64,000 nucleotides of DNA from Pseudomonas helleri. GTDB taxonomy: Bacteria; Pseudomonadota; Gammaproteobacteria; Pseudomonadales; Pseudomonadaceae. The notes below the pieces were generated by a model, which searched no databases, was not told where the DNA came from, and worked only from the letters and a program-made list of their open reading frames with translations. Of the stretch, positions 57,331 to 64,000 are shown one piece after another. A program made the translations under genes and the position numbers. The first letter of the stretch is position 1; each line of letters begins with the position of its first letter. The stretch is from the NCBI RefSeq assembly GCF_001043025.1, contig NZ_JYLD01000009.1, positions 1-64,000 of the forward strand, written 5' to 3'.

Positions 57331-58680
57331 TTACGCACTCGCCAGCGACTCGTCATGGTTGGCCGGCTCGTTGATCGACAGTACAAAAACCAGCGCCGCC
57401 AGTGAGCACACGCCCAGGAAGATGAACACCGCCGTCCAGCTGTAGCTATCCAGGAGCAAGCCGGTGATCAGCGGCGCCATCGCCCCGCCGGCCTGGCCGG
57501 CGCTGTTGACCACAGAGGCCGCCACCGGGTAAGTGGTGCGCGTGGTCAGGCCCATGGAGTACACCGAAAATGACGAATAACCGATGTTCAACAGAAAGCC
57601 CGTGCCAAACAGCAGCAGGCTGACCGAGAGCAGGTCATTGGGCGCATAGACCAAGGCAACCATCATCAGGCACGTGGCCACAGCGCTGATCATCATCGTC
57701 GGCTTTCTGCGACGGTCCAGCACGGTGTCAGACAACCAGCCCCCTACGATATTGCCCAGCACGCCGCCAGCAAAAGGCAAGGCCGCCACGAAGCCGATCT
57801 GCATCAGTTCAAAATGCTTCACTTCCCCCAGGTACTTGGGCAGCCAGGCGAGCAGCACGTTGACCACGCCAGTCATCAACAAATAGCCCAGGCCGCAGCC
57901 CCATATGTTCCAGGACGCAAACACAGAGCGTGAGCTGGCCAATCGCGGGGTTTGCTTGTAACGCAGCAAAGTGTCCAGCGCACCGAAGCTTTTGTGAGTG
58001 CGCACACTGTCGGTTTTGCTGGTCTGCAGGTCTTCGATGTAGGTGGCTTCTGCGTCGTTGACCCGGCGACCGGCACGTGGATCGTTGGGCACCAGCCACC
58101 ACCAGATCAGCGCCAGCACGACGCCGGGGATGGCGAAGGCAAAGAACATCGTCCGCCAGCCATCGAGCATGATCAGCGCTGCGCCAATGGGCGGGGCAAT
58201 CACTGCGCCCATCTTCGCCGCCGACAGAAAAGCCCCTGTGGCGAGACCTTTTTCACGCGCCGGGAACCAGCGATTGATCGTACTCAGCATCGACAACGGC
58301 AGGGCAGCTTCGGCAATGCCCAGCGCTGAGCGATAGATTTTCAGCAGCCCGAAATTATGCGCGGTGCCAATCAGCAGGGTGACGATTGAGGTCAAGCCAA
58401 TGGAGATCGGCGCCACAACACGCACGCCCACTTTGCTGAGCAAAAAGCCTGCTGGAATTTGCCCCAGGGAATAAAACAGAAAGAACGCGCTGACCAGCAA
58501 TCCCGCCTGGGCATTGGTCGCCCCGAACTCTTTCTGGATGTAGGGCAAGGCGATACCGATGTTGGCCCGATCGGCAGCGGCCAGCATGTAAACAACGACA
58601 ATGACTGACAGAACAACCCAGCGATACTTTGACCTCGCCTGAGCGGCAACGTCGGTGGCGGCGATTGCGGTCATGAACAT
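57331..58680 (-). CDS. MFS organic-anion carrier (ACS family)
   Basis: A 449-residue twelve-helix carrier of the anion:cation symporter family. The helix-1 region is VVLSVIVVVYMLAAADRANIGIALP, followed by GQIPAGFLLSKVGVRVV (motif A), the central cytoplasmic loop with DPRAGRRVNDAEATYIEDLQ and the C-terminal half beginning WNIWGCGLGYLLMTGVVNVLLAWLPKYL. Typical substrates are sugar acids, tartrate or phthalate. It lies between the two RraA pairs and probably imports their substrate. Confidence 0.88.
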   Translation of the reverse strand: MFMTAIAATDVAAQARSKYRWVVLSVIVVVYMLAAADRANIGIALPYIQKEFGATNAQAGLLVSAFFLFYSLGQIPAGFLLSKVGVRVVAPISIGLTSIVTLLIGTAHNFGLLKIYRSALGIAEAALPLSMLSTINRWFPAREKGLATGAFLSAAKMGAVIAPPIGAALIMLDGWRTMFFAFAIPGVVLALIWWWLVPNDPRAGRRVNDAEATYIEDLQTSKTDSVRTHKSFGALDTLLRYKQTPRLASSRSVFASWNIWGCGLGYLLMTGVVNVLLAWLPKYLGEVKHFELMQIGFVAALPFAGGVLGNIVGGWLSDTVLDRRRKPTMMISAVATCLMMVALVYAPNDLLSVSLLLFGTGFLLNIGYSSFSVYSMGLTTRTTYPVAASVVNSAGQAGGAMAPLITGLLLDSYSWTAVFIFLGVCSLAALVFVLSINEPANHDESLASA

Positions 58681-58963
58681 TCCTTTTTTTTATGCTTATT
58701 GGAGCCGCCATGTTCTGCATTCAGCGATGTCGATAAAAGCGATAAATAAGAAACCTTATTCATTCCTTTTTCGAATCATTAAGAGCCGCTATTCAGGGGT
58801 GTAACGGCAGGTGTTCGCGCAAAAAAAGGCACGACACTTGACCGGGTGTTCTCATCACTCCCCTTTGCCACGTGCAGTGCAAAGGGAAACAGGAGACTTC
58901 AACACCTTGGGTTCAAGCGCGTGCCGAACGCTCAGCGGAGCGAATCAAACAATCGTGACGTGT

Positions 58964-59356
58964 TTACGCCTGCTCAGTGGGCAGCAGTTCGGAAATCTCG
59001 ATCAGGTTCAGATCAGGGTCGCGAAGATAAACAGAGCGGATAGGGCCGGTTGCCCCCGTGCGCTGCACGGGACCGAGCAGAATCGGCCAGTTCTCGGCTT
59101 CCAGGTGGGCGATGACCTCATCCAGGGTGACGGTGGCGATGAAACAAAGGTCGAGCGCCCCCGAGACGGGCAAATGAGCTTTGGGTTCGAACTCAAACCC
59201 GCGCACGTGAACGTTGATCTTCTGCTGGCCAAAATGGAACGCCATCCGCCCTCCCGGCGAAGGGACAAATTGCATGCCGAGCACACGCATGTAGAAGTCT
59301 TTGCACGCCTGCACATCAACGGTGGTCAGAACTAAGTGATCAAGGTGTTTAATCAT
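58964..59356 (-). CDS. VOC-family (glyoxalase/dioxygenase-fold) protein
   Basis: A 130-residue vicinal-oxygen-chelate protein. It has two beta-alpha-beta-beta-beta modules with metal-ligand candidates His in MIKHLDHLVLTTVD, His in GRMAFHFGQQKINVH and Glu in DPDLNLIEISE. The family includes glyoxalase I, fosfomycin-resistance enzymes and ring-cleavage dioxygenases; the reaction here is unknown. The upstream gap to the MFS gene (58681-58963) shows no gene. It probably acts in the same catabolic cluster. Confidence 0.85.
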   Translation of the reverse strand: MIKHLDHLVLTTVDVQACKDFYMRVLGMQFVPSPGGRMAFHFGQQKINVHVRGFEFEPKAHLPVSGALDLCFIATVTLDEVIAHLEAENWPILLGPVQRTGATGPIRSVYLRDPDLNLIEISELLPTEQA

Positions 59357-59469
59357 GGGGCGCCCTCCAGAGTTTCGAACACAACCTGCTTATTCAAGGT
59401 TGATAGCGTTTCTAACATTAAATGCCCGTTCTCAGCGTCACATAACGTAGGGAATTTAACGGGTTTGGG

Positions 59470-60420
59470 TTAAACGACGTTTCTTGGCTCGCCACGAACA
59501 AAGGCTTCAATGTTGTCGACCAATTGATCGGCCAAACCTTGTACGGCCTCATCACTCGCCCACGCAACATGGGGGGTGAGAATAAAGTTGGGCCGATCCA
59601 CCAGCGTCATGAACGGATGATCCGGCGCTGGCGGCTCGGCCATCACCACATCAAAACCAGCGCCGGAAATCTGCCCCGCTTCCAGGGCCGGGCCGACAGC
59701 GCTTTCATCCACCAGCCCACCGCGTGCGGTATTGATCAGTAAAGGCTTGCGGCGCATCAGCGCAAACTCTGCGGCGCCAATCATGTTGCGTGTCTCTGGC
59801 AGCAGCGGGCAGTGCAGGGTCAGGATATCGGCTTCAGCCAACGTCTGCTCAAACGGCACATACAACGAGCCAAGCCCGGAGTGCCCTTTGTACCCGGCGA
59901 AAATCACCCGCATGCCGAGCCCGCGCGCCATATTGGCGACCGCCTGCCCCAGTACCCCATCACCGATGATGCCGAGGGTAGAACCGGCCAGGTCCTTGAT
60001 CGGGTAATCGAAGAAGCAGAACTGTTGCGCCTCTTGCCAGCGCCCTGCCCTCACCGCGTCACGGTACGCACAAATGCTCCGGCGCAGGGCAAAGATCAGG
60101 GCAAAGGTATGCTCTGGCACCGTGTTGACGGCGTAGTTGCGGATATTGCTGACCACGATGCCGCGCGCCTTGCACGTCGCAATGTCGACGTTATCGGTGC
60201 CCGTTGCGGCAATGGCCACCAGGCGAAGGTTTTTCGCCGCAGCGATTACTTCACCGCTGAGCTTTACCTTGTTGAGCACAACGATGTCGGCATCGGCGAT
60301 CCGCTCAGCCACTTGGTCGGGAGCGGTGCGCCCCCAGGACTGAATCTCATGCGCAAAGGACGGCGCCCGCAGCACGGTCTGTGGCGACAGCGTGTCCCGG
60401 TCAAGAATGACGATCTTCAT
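59470..60420 (-). CDS. D-2-hydroxyacid dehydrogenase
   Basis: A 316-residue NAD-dependent dehydrogenase of the glycerate/phosphoglycerate type. The cofactor motif is DLAGSTLGIIGDGVLGQAVANMARGLGMRVIFAG; the catalytic Arg region is LLINTARGGLVDESAVG, then Glu (MAEPPAPDHPF) and His (ILTPHVAWASDEA). The ATG overlaps the stop of the second RraA-like gene by four bases. The pair probably converts a 2-hydroxy acid and splits or decarboxylates the oxo acid formed. Confidence 0.9.
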   Translation of the reverse strand: MKIVILDRDTLSPQTVLRAPSFAHEIQSWGRTAPDQVAERIADADIVVLNKVKLSGEVIAAAKNLRLVAIAATGTDNVDIATCKARGIVVSNIRNYAVNTVPEHTFALIFALRRSICAYRDAVRAGRWQEAQQFCFFDYPIKDLAGSTLGIIGDGVLGQAVANMARGLGMRVIFAGYKGHSGLGSLYVPFEQTLAEADILTLHCPLLPETRNMIGAAEFALMRRKPLLINTARGGLVDESAVGPALEAGQISGAGFDVVMAEPPAPDHPFMTLVDRPNFILTPHVAWASDEAVQGLADQLVDNIEAFVRGEPRNVV

Positions 60421-61085
60421 GCCTTGTAACCCAGGCGTGCCAACTGGGCATCAATCCAGGTGATATCCAGGCGGTCTTCTTCGATTTCTTTAACCGTCAC
60501 TTTCTCTGCTGCGCACTTGCCCAGCGCGGCATCGAGGATCTGCTCGGCGGCTTCAAATGGTACGCACAGCAAGCCATCAGCATCACCGAGTATCAGGTCA
60601 CCCGGGTTGATCACCATGCCGTTAATGGCGATTGGCACGTTGATTTCGCCAGGCCCGTCCTTGTACGGGCCACGGTGGGTGATCCCGGCGGCGTACACCG
60701 GAAAGTCACCGGCCTGGATCGCATCGATGTCGCGAATCGCCCCATTGAGCACGATGCCGCCAAGGCCGCGCTTGATAGCCGTTGCCACCATCAGCTCGCC
60801 CATCAGCGCGTTCGTCAGGTCGCCGCCGCCGTCCACCACAATCACGTCACCGGGTTGTGCCAGATGCAAAGCCTTGTGGATCATCAGATTGTCACCCGGA
60901 CGGGCTTTGACCGTGAAGGCAGGCCCCGCCAACACACCGCCTTTGTGATACGGACGCAACTGAGTACCGCCAGCAGTCATTCGCCCCATGCAGTCACTGA
61001 CGTTGGCGACCGGGACTGCGCGAAAACTGTCGACCAGTGCGGCGCTGACTTGGCGTGTACGAGGGAGGATTCGAAGTCCGATCAT
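60417..61085 (-). CDS. RraA-like aldolase/decarboxylase (second copy)
   Basis: A 222-residue paralogue of the protein at 55636. It carries VVDGGGDLTNALMGELMVATAIKRGLGGIVLNGAIRDIDAI with the same RD pair, then HRGPYKDGPGEINVPIAINGMVINPGDLILGDADG. A C-terminal extension of about 15 residues is not found in the first copy. It overlaps the D-2-hydroxyacid dehydrogenase gene (ATGA). Probably a 4-carboxy-4-hydroxy-2-oxoacid aldolase or oxo-acid decarboxylase; regulation of RNase E is unlikely for these paralogues. Confidence 0.87.
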   Translation of the reverse strand: MIGLRILPRTRQVSAALVDSFRAVPVANVSDCMGRMTAGGTQLRPYHKGGVLAGPAFTVKARPGDNLMIHKALHLAQPGDVIVVDGGGDLTNALMGELMVATAIKRGLGGIVLNGAIRDIDAIQAGDFPVYAAGITHRGPYKDGPGEINVPIAINGMVINPGDLILGDADGLLCVPFEAAEQILDAALGKCAAEKVTVKEIEEDRLDITWIDAQLARLGYKA

Positions 61086-61437
61086 TGTTGTTTTCCATCT
61101 TGACGGAGTGGGCGGTCGGCAATGTGCCAGCCGGGGGTACAGGTGTGGATGCCAGCCGCCTTCAAGCCAGGGGCGCGGCCGATATCACCTGCGGATTGAC
61201 GCCACTTTAGGAGAAGGCTTCGCCTGTAAAAAGCGAATTAAAGAAGGCAAAAATGTTCGAAAAAAGTGATGAGTTAGTGGCTCGTCAGACCACTAAAAGG
61301 GCATTTCGCAGCGGTCTAAACCGCCCCCACCAATGCCCTCAGGTGCCGCCCCGCGCCCCCTGTACGCTGGCAGCTATGGTAGATTGCCGCGTAAACCAAT
61401 GGCTCTCACTTGGGATCTTTGTCATTACGGAGGATAT
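61086..61437. other. 352-base divergent gap before the winged-helix gene
   Basis: No convincing gene is seen. TTAGTGG (61274-61280) and CCACTAA (61290-61296) form a small inverted repeat with a nine-base spacer in an A/T-richer part, a possible operator for the adjacent winged-helix regulator. An excellent GGAGG ribosome site precedes the ATG at 61438. Confidence 0.4.
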
Positions 61438-61971
61438 ATGTCCGACACGCTTTCTCAGCTTGAATCCGACCTTAACGGCCCCTTGGTCGCGTCTGCCCAT
61501 CTGGTGGTAGAAGGCCAAGTGCCGGCGTCGGAGTTTGAGTTCGGCATGATCCTGACGTGGAACGCATTTTCAAGGTGGGCCACCTCCTGCATGAGCGCGG
61601 CCGGAGCACCGGATCTGGGCATGGTCGACATCATGGTGCTGAACCACATTTGCCACCGTGGCAAACAGAAGAAGCTCGCCGACATCTGCTTTACCTTGAA
61701 TTTCGCAGACACCCACATCGTCTCTTACTCCCTGCGCAAGCTGTCGGGGAGCTTGCTGATCAGTTCCAAAAAGATTGGCAAGGAAGTGTTCTACAGCCCG
61801 ACCAAAAAGGGCTTGGCGCTGGTAGAGCGGTATGTGACGGTACGCACCAAATGCCTGGTGCCGAGCATCGATCAAAACCTGGTCGAAAAACTCAGTTCAA
61901 CGGCCCGGACGTTGAGAGAAATGTCTGGCACGTATGACCAGGCAGCAAGGGCAGCCTCTTCACTGGTTTGA
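61438..61971 (+). CDS. winged-helix (MarR-like) regulator
   Basis: A 177-residue protein. The central region reads as a winged helix (DIMVLNHICHRGKQKKLADICFTLNFADTHIVSYSLRKLSGSLLISSKKIGKEVFYSPTKKGLALVERY), and a helical N terminus and C terminus provide dimerisation. It resembles the predicted MarR-type regulators found beside catabolic genes. The frame is open earlier, but ATG 61438 has a GGAGG ribosome site and starts the recognisable part. It lies before the 5-oxoprolinase genes, whose regulation it may govern. Confidence 0.8.
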   Translation: MSDTLSQLESDLNGPLVASAHLVVEGQVPASEFEFGMILTWNAFSRWATSCMSAAGAPDLGMVDIMVLNHICHRGKQKKLADICFTLNFADTHIVSYSLRKLSGSLLISSKKIGKEVFYSPTKKGLALVERYVTVRTKCLVPSIDQNLVEKLSSTARTLREMSGTYDQAARAASSLV

Positions 61972-62277
61972 CCCCCTCAAGCTTTACGCAAGCACTCGAC
62001 GCGATGTTACCTTTTGTAGCGACTTTGCTCCCTTAGGTAGCATTGCCAAAATAGCGTCGCGAGCTGAAAAATCCTTTTCCCGCCGAATTCTCGGCAAAAA
62101 ATCGCAAAAAACAAAATCTAATTTTCAGCTTAACTTTCAATTAGTTACTTTCTTAAAAAAGCACTTTAAAGACTAAACGAAGACAAAACACATTCGAATC
62201 GTAAACGTTGGCGTGCTCCATGCAACGCCTCCCGCACGGCATCTGTCGTTCGGTGAGCACCTGCATTTGGAATAGCC
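61972..62277 (+). other. 306-base gap before pxpB: A/T-rich promoter region
   Basis: No gene is seen. GCCGA-ATTC-TCGGC (62082-62095) is a short hairpin followed by a run of A. A strongly A/T-rich stretch covers about 62096-62175, unlike the flanking DNA, and probably contains the pxp promoter and regulator sites. TGGAATA precedes the pxpB ATG. Confidence 0.4.
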
Positions 62278-62985
62278 ATGATTCTTTTTGAACCCACATT
62301 AGCAACGTCAAAGGCCGTTGATACCTCTGTGCGAATCTCGCTCGCAGGTACCAACGGCCTGCTTCTGGATGTGTCCTGCGGCCCTTATGACAAGGCGCTG
62401 CAACAACGGCTTTGGGCGTTGAACAACACCCTGCGTGATCCGCAAAGTTTTCCAGGGTTAGTCGAAACCGTGCCAGGGGTTAACAACCTGCTGGTCATCT
62501 ACGATCCCCGCAAGATCCCCCCAGATGCAGCGGCACAGGTGCTGTCCGACCTGTGGATCCGCTCCAGCCCAACCCCTATCAAGGGCAAGCACTTCGTCAT
62601 CGACATGATCTACGGCGGCGAACACGGGATGGACCTGGACTACGTCGCCGAACAAACGGGCCTCACCCCACGTGACGTCATTGCCCTGCACAGCTCGGTC
62701 ACTTACACCGTGGCCGCGCTCGGATCGATGCCAGGCTTTCCCTATCTCGTGGGCTTGCCCCCGGCACTTGAAGTCCCTCGGCGCCAAATCCCGCGCACCT
62801 TGATTCCTAAAGGCAGCGTGGTGATCGCCGGTGAGCAGGCCTCTGTCTTCCCGTGCCCAGGCCCGTGCGGCTGGCACGTCATCGGCCACGCCGACTTTGA
62901 TGGCTTTGACAGCCAGGCAATGCCGCCTGCGCTGTTGAGCCCCGGTGACACCCTGGTATTTCGTTCAAAGGCGCAATTGAAATGA
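62278..62985 (+). CDS. pxpB: 5-oxoprolinase subunit B
   Basis: A 235-residue protein of the KipI / allophanate-hydrolase subunit 1 family, which with PxpC and PxpA hydrolyses 5-oxoproline to glutamate with ATP. Visible family segments are GLVETVPGVNNLLVIYDP, GGEHGMDLDYVAEQTGLTPRDVIALHSSVTYTVAALGSMPGFPYLVGLPPALEVPRRQIPRTLIPKGSVVIAGEQASVFPCPGPCGWHVIG. The stop overlaps the start of pxpC by four bases (ATGA). Confidence 0.9.
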   Translation: MILFEPTLATSKAVDTSVRISLAGTNGLLLDVSCGPYDKALQQRLWALNNTLRDPQSFPGLVETVPGVNNLLVIYDPRKIPPDAAAQVLSDLWIRSSPTPIKGKHFVIDMIYGGEHGMDLDYVAEQTGLTPRDVIALHSSVTYTVAALGSMPGFPYLVGLPPALEVPRRQIPRTLIPKGSVVIAGEQASVFPCPGPCGWHVIGHADFDGFDSQAMPPALLSPGDTLVFRSKAQLK

Positions 62986-63938
62986 TGGAAATCCTCTCTA
63001 ACGGTCCTCTCAACATCATTGTCGATCGCGGTCGTATCGGGTTCCTGGCCAGCGGTGTCAGCCGCAGCGGTGCCATTGACAGCCTGAGCTACGAGCTCGG
63101 CAACGCGATGCTGGGCAATTCACGCGAGGCTGCCAGCATTGAGATCAACAACTTCCCGTTCAAGGTGCGCATGAGCGAAGCGTGCTGTGTTGCCATTACC
63201 GGCGCGCTAAGCACTAGCCGAATCGGGCAAAAACAACACGCGCCGTGGTCACGGTTAAAGCTCAATGCGGGTGAAACCCTGGTCATCGAAGCGCCTCAAG
63301 AAGGCCGCTGTGTTTACCTGGCAATCGAGGGCGGCATTGAGGTGCAACGGGTGCTCAACTCTTGCGCCACCGACCTTAAAGCCGCGTTCGGAGGCCACGA
63401 AGGCAAAGCCCTGGCGAAGGGCGACAGCCTCCGCAGCTCCCCCCTCAACAGCACTGCATCAGCCGCCGCATCGAGCCTCTTTGACCCGGCACTGCAAACC
63501 TACTGGCGGACGCTGAGTGAAGCGGGAACCACGGTTCGCGTCTTGCCCTCGGCCGAATGGCAAGAGTTCCCGGACGAGAGCAAAGAGCGTTTCTTCAACA
63601 CCCATTACACCGTCGGGCGCAGCTCCAACAGGCAAGGTTACAGGCTGTCTGGCGCCGTGCTGAAGCGCACGGTCAACCGTGAGTTGCTCTCCCACGGAAT
63701 CGTCCCCGGAACGGTGCAAATACCCACCAGCGGCGAGCCGATCATTCAACTGGTCGACGCCAATACCTGCGGTGGCTACCCCAAGCTGGTGAACGTGATT
63801 GAAGCCGACCTCTGGAAACTGGGCCAACTGATGCCGGGGCGCACCCTTCGGTTCGAGCTTACCGACATCGACGCCGCCCTCAGCGCAGGCGCCCAGCGGC
63901 ACTCCTTGTTTGAAACGACCGCGACGCAGTGGCGGTAA
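62982..63938 (+). CDS. pxpC: 5-oxoprolinase subunit C
   Basis: A 318-residue protein of the KipA / allophanate-hydrolase subunit 2 family. It begins with the typical DRGRIGFLASGVSRSGAIDSLSYELGNAMLGN and contains the biotin-dependent-carboxylase-like region YTVGRSSNRQGYRLSGAVLKRT, SHGIVPGTVQIPTSGEPIIQLVDANTCGGYPKLVNVIEADLWKLGQL. It acts with PxpB as the ATP-dependent kinase-hydrolase part of 5-oxoprolinase. The third subunit, PxpA, should follow but lies outside the window or elsewhere. Confidence 0.9.
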   Translation: MMEILSNGPLNIIVDRGRIGFLASGVSRSGAIDSLSYELGNAMLGNSREAASIEINNFPFKVRMSEACCVAITGALSTSRIGQKQHAPWSRLKLNAGETLVIEAPQEGRCVYLAIEGGIEVQRVLNSCATDLKAAFGGHEGKALAKGDSLRSSPLNSTASAAASSLFDPALQTYWRTLSEAGTTVRVLPSAEWQEFPDESKERFFNTHYTVGRSSNRQGYRLSGAVLKRTVNRELLSHGIVPGTVQIPTSGEPIIQLVDANTCGGYPKLVNVIEADLWKLGQLMPGRTLRFELTDIDAALSAGAQRHSLFETTATQWR

Positions 63939-63977
63939 GTTTTTTGTAGTTGATCTGAAAAAAGTGGATGAGGAAAA

Positions 63978-64000
63978 ATGCACAGCAAAGATCTTGAACG
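63978..64000 (+). CDS. start of the next pxp-operon gene, cut by the window edge
   Basis: ATG at 63978 with GAGGAAAA directly before it opens a frame MHSKDLE that runs off the end, 39 bases after pxpC. It does not begin like PxpA (LNCDMGE-type start), so it may be a biotin carboxyl carrier subunit or another partner often found in such operons. Too short to decide. Confidence 0.45.

Noticed and set aside
1..64000. CRISPR arrays, insertion sequences, prophage or integron parts
   Set aside because: No regularly spaced direct repeats, transposase, integrase or phage structural genes were seen in any reading frame.

Overview
The window is a stretch of a Pseudomonas chromosome, most likely of the P. 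fluorescens group. The evidence is high-GC coding with few gaps, the house-keeping order glnS-cysS / ppiB-lpxH, miaE, a tandem Usp, acnB, the PerM-TusA / BepA-like / nadA neighbourhood, and six REP-type inverted repeats beginning GTAGGAGC that sit just after gene ends. All identifications come from reading translations and motifs; no database search was run.

Layout. 0-4.8 kb: two aminoacyl-tRNA synthetases (minus) diverging from ppiB-lpxH (plus). 4.9-9.7 kb: a MarR-OMF-EmrA-EmrB tripartite drug-efflux operon whose 16-bp inverted-repeat operator is visible. 9.8-19.2 kb: miaE, a universal stress protein behind an Anr box at the class II position, a DUF1289 protein, acnB with an odd structured leader, an AI-2E/PerM family protein with a TusA-like protein, a periplasmic M48 protease with TPRs, and nadA. 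19.4-29.2 kb: a DJ-1/PfpI protein, a complete RND pump operon divergent from a BaeSR-like two-component system, an FMN reductase and a GNAT. 29.4-36.9 kb: an unrecognised membrane-anchored protein, a stand-alone ketoacyl-ACP synthase facing an HxlR regulator, a secreted cupin, OhrR-Ohr, and a CBS/gamma-lyase (reverse transsulfuration) pair.

37.0-42.6 kb is the most interesting block: tonB-exbB-exbD, a TonB-dependent receptor and a periplasmic histidine acid phosphatase of AppA-phytase type (RHGxRP and HDTN motifs), all on one strand and preceded by a PhoB-type box (two TGTCA-like repeats 11 bp apart, then a -10 exactly 10 bp later). I infer a phosphate-starvation-induced, self-contained uptake-and-hydrolysis system for an organic phosphate such as inositol phosphates, rather than a siderophore system.

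42.7-47.6 kb: an AEC permease, two LysR regulators, a RES-domain protein that appears to have lost its middle, and a succinate-semialdehyde dehydrogenase divergent from a PtrR-like LysR. 47.7-54.6 kb is a single 2315-residue gene, visibly less GC-rich than its neighbours, with a dermonecrotic-toxin-like N-terminal half, three repeats of a helical-plus-LRR cassette and a C-terminal NEL-type E3 ubiquitin ligase domain (C2120-S-D2122): a probable eukaryote-targeting effector. 54.7-64 kb is a catabolic region with two dehydrogenase/RraA-aldolase pairs, an MFS carrier, LysR and winged-helix regulators, a VOC protein and the start of a 5-oxoprolinase (pxpBC) operon cut by the window edge.
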